Positions 1 through 9,035 of a stretch of DNA of 64,000 nt are shown one piece after another. Positions within the stretch are counted from its first letter, which is position 1, and each line of letters opens with the position of its first letter. The notes beneath the pieces were generated by a model that searched no databases, was not told the DNA's origin, and saw nothing but the letters and a program-made list of their open reading frames with translations. The position numbers and the translations under genes were made by a program. Where the stretch lies: NCBI GenBank assembly GCA_036426205.1, contig CM071568.1, positions 39,358,066 through 39,422,065 of the forward strand, in the 5' to 3' direction. This DNA is from Ascaphus truei. Taxonomy: Eukaryota; Chordata; Amphibia; Anura; Ascaphidae.

Positions 1-195
1 GCTATTGAGGGGGGAAAAAAGAAACTCACTGCCGCCGCATCCTCCTCACGCTGCCCTCGCGCACCGCCGCCGACTCGCGCACGGGACCGGTCACCAGGGG
101 CAAAACCCGGGACATTTCCGGGACAGGCTGTCAACCAGGACAGCTCAGAAAAAAACGGGATTGTCCCGGTAAAACCGGGACGAATGGTCACCCTA
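1..195. mobile_element. hAT-like MITE, right end (cut by window edge)
   Basis: A GC-rich segment ends in GGTCACCCTA at 186-195, and the bases just before it are rich in short CGGGAC/GTCCCG repeats. Read from the right, the end is TAGGGTGACCATTCGTCCC. It closely resembles the left end of the complete hAT-type element at 38846 (TAGGCTGACCATACGTCCC), which has an 8-bp target duplication. I infer a non-autonomous hAT element whose left end lies outside the window. No coding sequence is visible. The target duplication cannot be tested here. Confidence 0.6.
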
Positions 196-448
196 CAGAT
201 AGCCCTTTTGGGAATTTAAAAGGGACATTTTCAGTGGTGTTGGAGTTAGTGGAAATTGAAGGGCCTGGGTTTAAACAGTATTGCCTGCCCTCAATACTAA
301 CAAAAGGAATAGATAGGTAAATAGTTGTTTGTGAATTGCCAAGGAATGATGTTTGCAATGGTATGATTTGGAGTTTGTGGGGGTGGTTAGAACTAACACA
401 CAAATCAAGGTTTTTAAGTAAGCCAGTGTGTATGATTACATATAACAA

Positions 449-667
449 TATATATATTTAAAACCAGAGACATAACATAAAACACAGAAAAAGCTCAGTG
501 CACATCCAGAAAAACTTATATACGGTACAGTGTCTAAAAGACTATTTTATTTATTAGTTATTTATACATGTATATTTAGGCACTGTACCGTATATAAGTT
601 TTTCTGGATGTGCACTGAGCTTTGTCTGTGTTTTATGTTATGTCTCTGGTTTTAAATATATATATTG
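449..667. repeat. Inverted repeat, 85-bp arms
   Basis: The left arm (449-533) and right arm (581-667) are near-perfect reverse complements around a loop of about 47 bp. The arms carry motifs such as AAAACCAGAGACATAACATA and its complement. The right arm is also part of the longer direct repeat that recurs at 1145-1378, so this arm exists in three copies, one of them inverted. The transcript would fold into a long hairpin. The family is not recognised. An inverted copy next to a direct copy suits twin-primed retro-insertion or a Penelope-type arrangement, but that is inference. Confidence 0.75.
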
Positions 668-1378
668 CCATGCTCAGTAGCACTCCTCTGTGAAACTTAT
701 ATGCTTATACTGTATATATGTTGTGGGTATTTTGGGGGTTCAATATGAGGTTGTAGGTGTTCTGTATGTTTTATAATTCTTGTTCAGCTAGTCTTAGCTG
801 ATTGGAGGGTGGCAACCTCCTACCTAATTGAAGCTCACTCCCTCCCACATTTAAATGGTTAAAAGCTCACTCCATGGCATCTCCCACTCTCAGGGGAACT
901 TGCCTGCTTACAGTGTGATTGTGACAAATCTATTACAGAGTGTTTTTCCTGGTAATGTACAGGTTAATAAAAGCTTCAATCAGACTTAGAACTTTTGCAA
1001 CTAATATTGACAGATTTATTATAAATCATTCTTTCTGGCAATGCACAGGTTATTAAGAATCTATATTAGTGTAGGGACCCTTGAAACGTGGTCTGCCGTG
1101 TAGTTGGCTCAAGGACTTACAACAATTTGGCCAAAATGTTAAACTAAAAGACCATTTTATTTATTAGTTATTTATACATGTATATTTAGGCACTGTACCG
1201 TATATAAGTTTTTCTGGATGTGCACTGAGCTTTGTCTGTGTTTTATGTTATGTCTCTGGTTTTAAATATATATATTGCCATGCTCAGTAGCACTCCTCTG
1301 TGAAACTTATATGCTTATATATAAATTGTAGGTATTTTGGGGGTTCAATATGAGCTTGTAGGTGTTCTGTATGTTTTA
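535..1378. repeat. Direct repeat pair (535-775 and 1145-1378)
   Basis: Two copies of a block of about 240 bp lie in the same orientation, 610 bp apart. Both begin in a CTAAAAGAC..TTTTATTTATTAG region and end near GGTGTTCTGTATGTTTTA. The copies are nearly identical apart from small indels in a TATA-rich stretch. The 369-bp spacer has no ORF. This could be a tandem duplication of a 610-bp unit or the pseudo-LTRs of a short retroelement. No TG..CA ends or target duplication were found, so it is not called an LTR element. Confidence 0.7.
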
Positions 1379-1925
1379 CATACACCAATAGACAAAGAGA
1401 CGTCAATGCTACATCCAATATGACAAATTATATAGTTCAATAATATTTGTTTTTTCGTCTGATAAATAGGGGTCAATCAGTTAAATCCATTGTCCAATAC
1501 ATTTCGTGCCTGCAACCATGTGAATGTAGACCACCTTTGCAGATACTACAATACCAATGTTACAGACTTCTGCATTTCTTCCAAGGCATAGAGAGAAGGG
1601 GGAAAAAAACAACACTATAGCCAACAGCCTGGGATGCGTGATATGTATGCAGTGCTTATAGGGTTAAAATTAAGAAGCACTGTATATGCTATATACAGAT
1701 GCAGTCTTTGGTTTTATGATCAGCCCCACAGATGTTCCCTAAGCAGCCCATTCACTTTCTGTGGGGAAATTTGTGCCTGTCCTCCGCAATGGCATTTGAA
1801 TGGCATTTAAACATGCCGGCTTGCCGGCAAATTGCACACAACACTTGAAGATGCACGGCGCGGAAGGGGGTGCCATGAGGGACCTGCGAGGCAAGAGCGC
1901 CCTGACCCAAGGCTGCATCTGTATG
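1379..1925. other. Intergenic, no feature recognised
   Basis: AT-rich then mixed sequence. Short ORFs here overlap on opposite strands and show no motif. Nothing beyond simple intergenic DNA is supported. Confidence 0.5.
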
Positions 1926-1933
1926 GGCTACAG

Positions 1934-2221
1934 CAGGGTTTCGCAAACTGGGGGGTGCACGATTTTCAGGGGGGTGGGGGAGAACGCCAGTTATAGAGGT
2001 CCTGCGCTCTTCCCCAAGGCATTTAAATTACATGCCGGGGGACCACGCAAGGCCTCTATAACACACTTACCTCACCTTCCAACGACGTGTCGTCATGGTA
2101 ACTCGGCGTCAAATGATGCGGCGGGGTCACGTAATGTCACGTTACCATGGCAATGTGACATCACATTGAGCAGGGGGGGGGAGGCACGAGCCATAGAGGA
2201 GAGGGAAGTTTGTGCCCCCTG
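1934..2221. mobile_element. Non-autonomous hAT element (MITE), 288 bp
   Basis: The element starts CAGGGTTTCGCAAACT and ends AGTTTGTGCCCCCTG, so its ends form imperfect terminal inverted repeats of the CAGGG..(A)AAACT type common in hAT elements. It is flanked by an exact 8-bp duplication GGCTACAG (1926-1933 and 2222-2229), the hallmark size for hAT. The interior is GC-rich with small palindromes around GTTACCATGG and has no transposase. Mobilisation would have needed a transposase supplied elsewhere. Confidence 0.85.
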
Positions 2222-2299
2222 GGCTACAGTGCAGTTAAAACTGGTTAAAAAGCAGAAAAGCCCTAATAAATATAATGAAAACAATCTTAAAAAATTAAA

Positions 2300-3115
2300 G
2301 TGCCAGAAAAAAAGTGTATTTCCCATGCTTATGGCAACAGCACAGATCCTCCCCTATCTCTCCTCTATCTCAGGGCTCCTTTTCTATCACACTTTCCATC
2401 CTTTTCTATCACACTATCACTTCATGACCTGATCAACTCTTTTGGCTTTAGGTATCTGTATGCAGATTATATTATATACCTATCCACCCCTAACCTCATA
2501 CCTGCAATCCAGTCCCAAGTCTCTCATTGCCTCCTGGCTATATCCTCGTGGATGGTGCTCCACTGCCTTAAACATAATATTTCTACAACTGAGCTCCTCA
2601 TAGGAAGGAATTCTAAACCTGGCCTAATATCCCCCTATTCCATCACAGTACATAGCACTGCCATCTAATCTGTCACCAAAGCACGTTGCTTTGGTGTGAC
2701 ATTTAACTCCTCCTTTTCCTTCTCCATTCACATTCTTGTTATTGGTAACATTTATCACTTCTTCCTTCATAACATTGACAAGAACCTCTGTTTTTTCTGT
2801 CAATCTAGTGCTAAAAATCTAATGCATGCCCTTACACTCTCCAGTCTGGATTATTAAAACATACTGCTAACGGGCTGCTAACGGGCTTCCTTGCCTCATA
2901 ATTTTCTCCGTTGCAATCAATACCAAATTCCGTTGCTAGAATAATTTCACTTTCTCCCAGAACAATGCAGGCTCATTTCCTCCTAAAATCCCTCTCCTGG
3001 CTTCACAGCAGGTTTTGGATCACCAGCAATCCTCCTTATCTTCAAGGCTCTCCACTCATCCACTCCTGCATACATCAGCTTTCATCCCTCATTATGTGCT
3101 GCTAGTTTCCTGCAC
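2300..3115 (+). pseudogene. L2/CR1-type LINE reverse transcriptase remnant
   Basis: Around 2330-3115 the plus strand encodes broken pieces of a LINE ORF2. A YADY box at about 2456-2467 replaces the usual YADDT catalytic box. It is followed by conserved-looking L2 text (LTP/LIPAIQ, LLAISSWM, LKHNISTTELL) in the same order as the better-preserved L2 copy at 21339-22205. Later fragments match the C-terminal part (VARIISLSPR, SWLHSRF). Several frameshifts and stops interrupt it and the second catalytic Asp is lost, so it is dead. The 5' half is missing, the usual result of truncated LINE insertion. Confidence 0.8.
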
Positions 3116-3124
3116 TCTGCTCAT

Positions 3125-3303
3125 AAATTTGATTTATTTTATTTGTAAAATGTTTTGCCAGGAAGTAATACATTGAGGGTTACCTCTCTTTTCAAGTATG
3201 TCCTGGGCACAGAGTTATGATGACAGATACATGTTACAAATACATGATTACATAGGAGAACAGGGTTATACATTATATATAAAGATATTGCATTACATTA
3301 GGT
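3125..3303 (-). repeat. LINE 3' UTR fragment, minus strand
   Basis: This stretch (TTGCCAGGAAGTAATACATT, then TATGTCCTGGGCACAGAGTT) matches the sequence at 42265-42430, which is the 3' tail of the minus-strand LINE there. It is therefore the tail of another copy of that LINE, without its coding part. It resumes after the hAT insertion at 3304-4510: the bases ACAGGGTTATCCATTA at 4520-4536 continue in the same style. An LTR element then interrupts it at 4537. Confidence 0.75.
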
Positions 3304-3374
3304 CAGGCCTGCACAACTCGTAAAGCGAGAATGGCCGAACTGCTCCAAGGAAAAAAAAATTGGTCCGCACAGGT

Positions 3375-3375
<1 letters not shown>

Positions 3376-3447
<72 letters not shown>

Positions 3448-3511
3448 ATCATCATCTCTCCTCCAACAGCTCTCATCATCATCATCATCATCATCTCTCC
3501 TCCAACACCTC

Positions 3512-3544
<33 letters not shown>
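3376..3544. repeat. (TCA)n microsatellite cluster
   Basis: A near-pure TCA array (about 3376-3450) is followed by two shorter blocks separated by CTCTCCTCCAACA(G/C)CT. It lies inside the hAT element at 3304-4510 and produces artefactual homopolymeric ORFs in all frames. Confidence 0.9.
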
Positions 3545-3545
<1 letters not shown>

Positions 3546-3689
3546 CATATCTCCCCCAGAACCCCTAACTATCAACCTTTGCGATACTCCCCATCTATCT
3601 CTCATACCCCCATCTGTCCCCCTCACCCACACACATAATACTCCCCCTCCACATCAAACACACAATACCCCCCTGCACACCCCACACAT

Positions 3690-4130
3690 CCCCCCCTGCA
3701 CCTCCAATGACCCCCCCTTGCACCTCCAATGACCCCCTCTGCACCTCCAATACCCCTCCCCCCCTGCACCTCCAATACCCCCCCCACCCTCCACTAGCAC
3801 CTCAATGACCCCCCCTGCACCTCAATGACCCCCCCTGTCACTTCATGACCCCCCCTGCACCTCCAATGACCCCCTCCCTGCACTCCAATGACCCCTGCAC
3901 CTCACCCTCCCTCGCCCTTGACATACCCTCCTGCACCTCACATCCCTGCACCTCACATCCCTGCACCTCACATCCCTGCACCTCACTCCCTTGCACCTCA
4001 CTCCCCTGCACCTCACTCCCCTGCACCTCACTCCCCTGCACCTCACCCTCCTGCACCTCACTCCCCTGCACCTCAAATACCTGCACCTCAAATACCTGCG
4101 CCTCACCTCCCCCCCAACGGCACCTCACCT
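3690..4130. repeat. C-rich minisatellite (CTGCACCTCA units)
   Basis: Tandem units near CTGCACCTC(A/C)..CCC of about 10-17 bp run for over 400 bp, with drift from CACCTCCAATGACCC to CACCTCACTCCC. The array is internal to the hAT element. The purine/pyrimidine asymmetry is strong (C-rich on plus), which can favour structured DNA or RNA. Confidence 0.85.
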
Positions 4131-4536
4131 CCCCCCCCAACGGCACCTCACGGTGGCAGAGCAGGCAAGACTCGCACATTCGTGCAGTCCTGACTCTGAG
4201 AGCAGGTTCGAGAAGGTGGAGGGGTGAGCGGTGAGCGGCCAGGAGGGGGGGGGGAGAGAAGCGGCTCGCGGCCAGGAGGTGGGGGAGAAGCGGCTCGCGG
4301 CCAGGAGGGGGGGAGAAGCGGCTCGCGGGAGAGGGGCAAGCTGGCTCGCGGGGGGGGGGGGGGGTGGCGGGAGAAGCGGCTTGCGGCCCATGGCCGGGAG
4401 AGTGGCTCGCGGGAGAGGAGGGGGCAAGCGGGCTCAGGAGGGAGCAGGACGGGGAAAGCCACCGCAGGCCACACAATGAGTGGAGGCGGGCCGCGTGTTG
4501 TGCAGCCCTACATTAGGTGAACAGGGTTATCCATTA

Positions 4537-5250
4537 TGTAACACAGTTCCTACCTCCTCCCCTGTGGAATATGTTGCTACTGGTTACTGCTGTTTGTGGT
4601 GCAGTCATACCTGTGAGGGTCCAGGAGAGCTGAGTGGTCCGAGATGGTGTGGGGAACATGACAGGCTTTTGGTGATTTTAAGTCTTCACTCATGGGTGTC
4701 AGCGCCCCCAGTTGTTGTGGGCTCTAGGATTTCCAGAGACAGTTCCCACCAGAAAAGACTTCTTTCACACCCCTGCCCAATAGACTGTAGACAGACAGAG
4801 GTATATAAAACAAAGGGCTTTATTTGAGCAGTCACTGCAGATGGTATACAGCAGATGCAGATGAATGTCAGAGGTTCCCAGGCCCCTGGATGGTGCTGTG
4901 CTCTCTGGTAGTCTTGAGGCCTCTGATCTCTCTCTTACCAGCCAGCTCTTAGGGACTGACTGGCATGTCTCACTCCCTGCCTGGAGAAGCAGCACACACC
5001 GCCTCGCTCTAGGAGGGGTAGAAGAGGACTGAACTATAATTTAGTACTTCATCTCTGAGCACCAGAAGAGGAGGGCACAAGGTCTGTACCATGATTGGTT
5101 ATACACAGACCCTTGTGGCATCACCTCTACTGTCACTAAGAGAGTCAGCATGAGGGGCTCAAAGCCCTAGGATAGCCTGCCACAGCCTGTAGCTACAAAG
5201 GACTTACGTGACAGGAGGCAGAGAGGCAGCCTGGACCAGCCATGGCTACA
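4537..5250 (-). mobile_element. LTR, 714 bp (3' LTR of the 5.2-6.6 kb element)
   Basis: On the minus strand the LTR begins TGTAGCCATGGCTGG at 5250, immediately after a polypurine tract (CCAGGGGAGGG, 5251-5261). It ends GTGTTACA at 4537. It contains a polyadenylation-type AATAAAGCCC near 4820-4830 and a TATATAAAA-like stretch beside it. A GGGGGCGCTGACACC motif sits about 160-170 bp from the LTR end; a similar GGAGGCGCTGCAC lies about 200 bp from the end in the other LTRs of this window. Termini TGTAGCC..TTACA match those LTRs. It interrupts a LINE 3' UTR at ATTA (4533-4536). Confidence 0.75.
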
Positions 5251-5261
5251 CCCTCCCCTGG
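5251..5261 (-). other. Polypurine tract
   Basis: Minus-strand CCAGGGGAGGG lies directly against the TGTAGCC start of the LTR, the expected primer position for plus-strand DNA synthesis in an LTR retrotransposon. Confidence 0.65.
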
Positions 5262-5334
5262 GTGGAAATTCCATGTTATCATTGGAACAAATTTGATGCA
5301 CCATCCATCATTCTGGAGCCTGCAAGATAATAGG

Positions 5335-6600
5335 TTACACATATGATGGTACAACATAACCAGAAGACATATACAGACAGCAGGGACCCAAATCATCCAC
5401 TGATTGCAGTGATGATATACTACTTCTTCCAACATGAAGAATAGGGGGTTCTACTTGTAATTCGGGATCAGGCTTTTTGATTACCCTTCCCTCAAAATCC
5501 TTTACCCACACAAAATATACCTTAGGGCACAAGCTTGCTGTCGAAATTCTACCCGGTCCATAAAAATACAGGTCCCTATCATCCATTCTCCCATGAAGGT
5601 ACATATGAGACTCGGTGATGAACTCCATCATACTGGTTTTGGCCCTAAGATAGGCCAGCACGGCTTGCTTGAGCCAACCATGCCTATTCTCCTCTATCTC
5701 CTGCATCGGGTTCATACGGAAGTCGTGCCTATGAGACTGACGGTACCTGTTCTTAATTGCCCGGCCAGCTCGGCTAAGTCTTAGTATTTTGATGCCAGCT
5801 CCCTGGCCAGGTAAGATCCAAAACTTAGGTTCATCAGGTTCCACCTCCTGGTATACAAGGAGGCCTTTAGGTATCCTGACACCTAAATTAATTTCTCCCA
5901 GCCATTGACATACGGCTTCAGCTGTATCCTCTGGGGAGTAGTGACCTTTTCCCCATCAGTGATCCACTATGGGACCATCTACCAACAAGAACCTGGTTCT
6001 ATCCATACTGGTGACATAGTAATGGAACATAGGGTCCCACCACTTAAGGGGTTCCCCGGACAAAGGTTCAGGCCTTGGGCTACTTGGCCTGGTACATACC
6101 TGGGAAGACAATCCAGGGTTATTAGACTGCTGAGATTGTGATCTAGACAATTCCCTGAAAGATCTGAAGGATCCTCTAGACGTAGACCTTTTAATACAGC
6201 CAAACACAGGCATACAGTATCACCCTCAGATTCATCAGAGTTACTATACCCCCCTCCCAAAAGACCAATCCCTCAAATCAGGGGATAACCCAGGGGACAC
6301 ATTATCACTTGGGAACCTGGATAGTACAAATGTGGAGGTGGTAGGGTCAGGGGTGGTAGGGTAACCTAGGCAGATACAAGAGTGGGCAGGGCCGATGACG
6401 GGGGTCTAGCAATGTCCATGACCTGTCCATGTATTGTGGGCTTATCCCTACCCCAAGGAGGTGGTACTGTGGCGGCATCAGGGATCCGGTGACACATTTC
6501 CTTGCATTGAGCCACATAGGAGGGGGCATCAACAAGGAGTAGTCCAGCACTCACTGCTGATGGGGCCAGCGGTGGTTCCGCAGGTGCCGGCAATGCCATC
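5335..6600 (-). pseudogene. Unrecognised ORF of an LTR retroelement (gag-like?), broken
   Basis: Reading the minus strand from a possible start at 6599 (MALPAPAEPP...), an Ala/Pro-rich segment runs to about 6366. A Ser-rich segment follows after a frame change (about 6213-5956). After one stop, a better-preserved globular segment of about 170 residues runs from 5844 to 5335 with WILPGQ, YLRAKTSMMEF, YLHGRMDDRD and PKVYFVWVKDFEG. I recognise no protease, reverse transcriptase, RNase H, integrase or zinc knuckle. The ORF ends about 80 bp before the polypurine tract and 3' LTR, so it belongs to that element. Position and composition suggest a gag-like or accessory protein. Function is unknown and it is interrupted by at least two lesions. 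Confidence 0.55.
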
Positions 6601-6639
6601 TTGCTGACGTAAGCACTCAGAGACAGTATCGCGAGACCA

Positions 6640-7430
6640 CCGAGAAGGCTCGAGTACGGGGGTGTCACGATGTTCTCACCACAAACAAGGTGTGACCGTG
6701 GGGTCGAGGTGGGGAAGGATATAAACACTAACCACAGCCGCGTGGGCGCGTCTGGCATGTAGGTTGGTTGAGGTAGTCGGGTCTGGGTTGGAGAGGTATG
6801 GATAATCGATATACTTGCCGAGGTCTGGGTTGGAGAGATACGGATCGTTGCAGGTACTATTAGCTAGGGTCAGGTTTGGAGAGAGGAGAATAGTCATTGT
6901 ATGGGTGCCGAGGTCGGGGTTGGAGAGGTGCGGTTTGTAGTAGATAGCCGGGGTCAGGAGGACAGAAGAGCGGAGTCCAATTCAAGCTGGGTCAATAACA
7001 GAGAGCTGCGAACAGAGAGACAAGACAAGACTGTAAAGACTAGGAAGCAATGAACACAAGGGAACATAGGATTATGCTCAGCCAATGTGCCAGTGGCACA
7101 GATGAGCATATAAAGGAAAATGTGACCAATGAGGCAGGAGGAGGTGTGGAGGTACTCCAGTAAGGATGACAGCTATTGGCTGTTCAGGTGAGCATGAGAT
7201 GTGTGGGGAGGTATCCAGGTGCTGATATGCTGCCGCGTGTCCTGTGCACGCCGATCACGTGCATGCAGCGTCCTGATGACACCGTGTGGGCGGAACCCAA
7301 CAGCGGGATCGGAGAGAGAGACATTTGGGGTCTTCTCCGGCTTCTTCCGTCTTCTTCTGCCACGCCCGTCTTCTCTTCTTAGGAGGGGAGATGTTCCCTC
7401 CTCGCCGACTAGCTTCAAAATGAGGCGACA
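6640..7430. repeat. GC-rich region with GGGTTGGAGAGG minisatellite
   Basis: Four imperfect tandem copies of a unit containing G(G/T)GTTGGAGAG(G/A)T(A/G)CGG, or a close variant, lie between about 6780 and 6930, spaced roughly 45 bp. The rest (to 7430) is GC-rich DNA without a coherent ORF. It lies upstream, on the minus strand, of the unrecognised retroelement ORF, so it may be that element's leader or another LTR. I could not match it to the 3' LTR by eye. Confidence 0.45.
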
Positions 7431-7562
7431 TAGGCTTTTATAGGCCTATGACGTCACATTTTGGTCATATGTTTCCCACGGTCCTGATTGGGCCGTGAAA
7501 AACATGTGATTTGGCCAAGCCAAAAAAAAATGATGACGTCATTTAAAGGTAATGAAAGCACA

Positions 7563-7858
7563 GCCAATCAGAATGGCTTTGCTTCAATTGCCTTTAAGAT
7601 GACGTCATTAAAAGAAACATGGCCGGTCTCACATGGTACGGTAGCCAATCATAGCATGGGGAATACATCCATGTGACAGGCTTTCAAATATGTCACATCC
7701 GTTCTCCCCCAAGCCTCTGTCACATGGTCTACTAGAGCCAATCAGAGATGAGATGGAGTTCCCACGCTCTGATTGGCTACCGTACCATGTGAGACCGGCC
7801 ATGTTTCTTTTAATGACGTCATCTTAAAGGCAATAGAAGCAAAGCCATTCTGATTGGC
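7563..7858. repeat. Inverted repeat, about 90-bp arms, with TGACGTCAT motifs
   Basis: The left arm (7563-7651) and right arm (7769-7858) are close reverse complements; they share CAGAATGGCTTTGCTT, GATGACGTCATTAAAAG and CATGGTACGGTAGCC. The loop is about 117 bp. A second smaller inversion (ATGACGTCATTTAAAGG around 7535 against CCTTTAAGATGACGTCAT around 7590) is nested in the left side. This looks like a fold-back MITE. It abuts the truncated end of the minus-strand LTR at about 7860. Confidence 0.8.
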
Positions 7859-7859
7859 C

Positions 7860-9035
7860 CCACCCCGTGTCCAATAATCCCCACACAATGTCCCGCACTC
7901 TTTTAGAGAGAGGATATGTGTGACTGCGCAGTCACTAATGAAACTAATAGGATCGTTGGTGCACTTGTAGATAAGAGTTACCTGCCGAGCACTCCAGTGC
8001 TCAGGCCTGCAACGGGCTTCACAAAGGATCCGATGACAGGAGAACACCAGAACCACCATCAGGGACGATCCCACGCGGAAAGCCTCTGCAGCGGCAGCGG
8101 AGATCTGCGCCCAACCCTCTGAACGGATGCGCAGCATCTGCTGAGTCCCTAACTGACTCTGTGAACTAATGTGATGGTCACTGCTACTATAGGCCGTCCC
8201 AACAGCACAGCAACCTTGAATGTCTTCAGGGGAAAACTCCTATGGGCCTACAGGGTAGCCTATCCTATGCAAGTGGGTCCCTGACCCCCTGTACCCGCAC
8301 TACCTCTTTCCGTCACCACCCGGGTCCCCTCGGACTAACTCCTACCTCACACTTCCAACCCCTGCAGCAACGCACTGCAACCTTGCACGATGCCCTCTTG
8401 TCAGCCCTTACAGCACTGACCGCTGTGACCTGACAAGAATGCACACCACGAACCTAAGGGCAGGGTCCCTAACTTGGGGCCATCCCTTATTAATTACCCA
8501 CTAATCTGGTGGGGAGTTGGGGCCTACCTGGGACCTGGGGGACCTTACCTGGTGTAGGAGCCACTTGCTCACTACACCCTTCCTTCCCCTTCCTGCTCCC
8601 AGCTCCAACTGCCGTTCTCAGCGCGCGAAATGTATCTTTTCCTCTCTGTGCAGGGAGATACTCCAGCCCTATTGGCTCCCTGGCGTCACGTGGGGCGCAG
8701 CTGAGGCTCATGGGACTTGTAGTCCCCTCCAAGAGCCTTCCCTGGTAGGTTAGTGTTCGCGCGCTTATCACTGCACATGCGCGAGTCTCCACTGGCCCCC
8801 TCAACTCCCTGACTATATCTGCGCATGCGCGATCCCGCGCACGCTCGCACAACCCGTCATGGCGGCCCCCGCTAGCCGGGTACGCCGCCGAGCCTCCGAG
8901 CGCTGGGCTCACTCCCTGCACCGGCCCCCACCTTTGGGAACAGCCGGCGAGTCCGTCGCTGCCTCCGGCGGCACCCGCGACCGCGCTGACCCAAAGGAGG
9001 GGGGTATCTGGGAGCCGGAGGGCACCAAGGCTACA
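7860..9035 (-). mobile_element. LTR, minus strand, 3' end truncated
   Basis: On the minus strand it starts TGTAGCCTTGGTGCC at 9035. It carries the same internal blocks as the solo LTR at 11361-13098: a GCGCATGCGC-rich segment, an ACTACAAGTCCCATGAGCC block, CCCCAACTCCCCACCAGATT, and GTGACTGCGCAGTCAC close to the far end. No polypurine tract precedes it, so it is probably solo. The expected ..TTACA end is missing where the inverted repeat at 7563-7858 begins, so the fold-back element or a deletion removed it. Confidence 0.7.

Larger units (their letters stand above)
3304..4510. mobile_element. Non-autonomous hAT element, 1207 bp
   Basis: The left end CAGGCCTGCACAACTCG and the inverted right end TAGGGCTGCACAACACG form terminal inverted repeats. 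The element is flanked by the 8-bp duplication CATTAGGT (3296-3303 and 4511-4518). The interior is almost entirely simple sequence: a TCA trinucleotide array, C-rich minisatellites and a G-rich tract at about 4220-4460. No transposase is present. The long ORFs seen here (poly-Ser, poly-Ile, poly-Asp and Pro/Gly/Arg-rich) are by-products of low complexity and are not genes. Confidence 0.85.

Noticed and set aside
535..1378. Complete LTR element between the two direct repeats
   Set aside because: No TG..CA termini, polypurine tract, primer site, internal ORF or target duplication.
3303..3732. Long Ser-, Ile-, His- and Asp-rich ORFs on both strands
   Set aside because: All come from the TCA trinucleotide array, which is open in every frame; no non-repetitive coding sequence flanks it.
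3838..4520. ORFs of 80-212 codons rich in Pro, Arg, Gly or Cys-Glu-Val repeats
   Set aside because: They overlap on both strands over a C-rich minisatellite and G-rich tract inside a non-autonomous hAT element.
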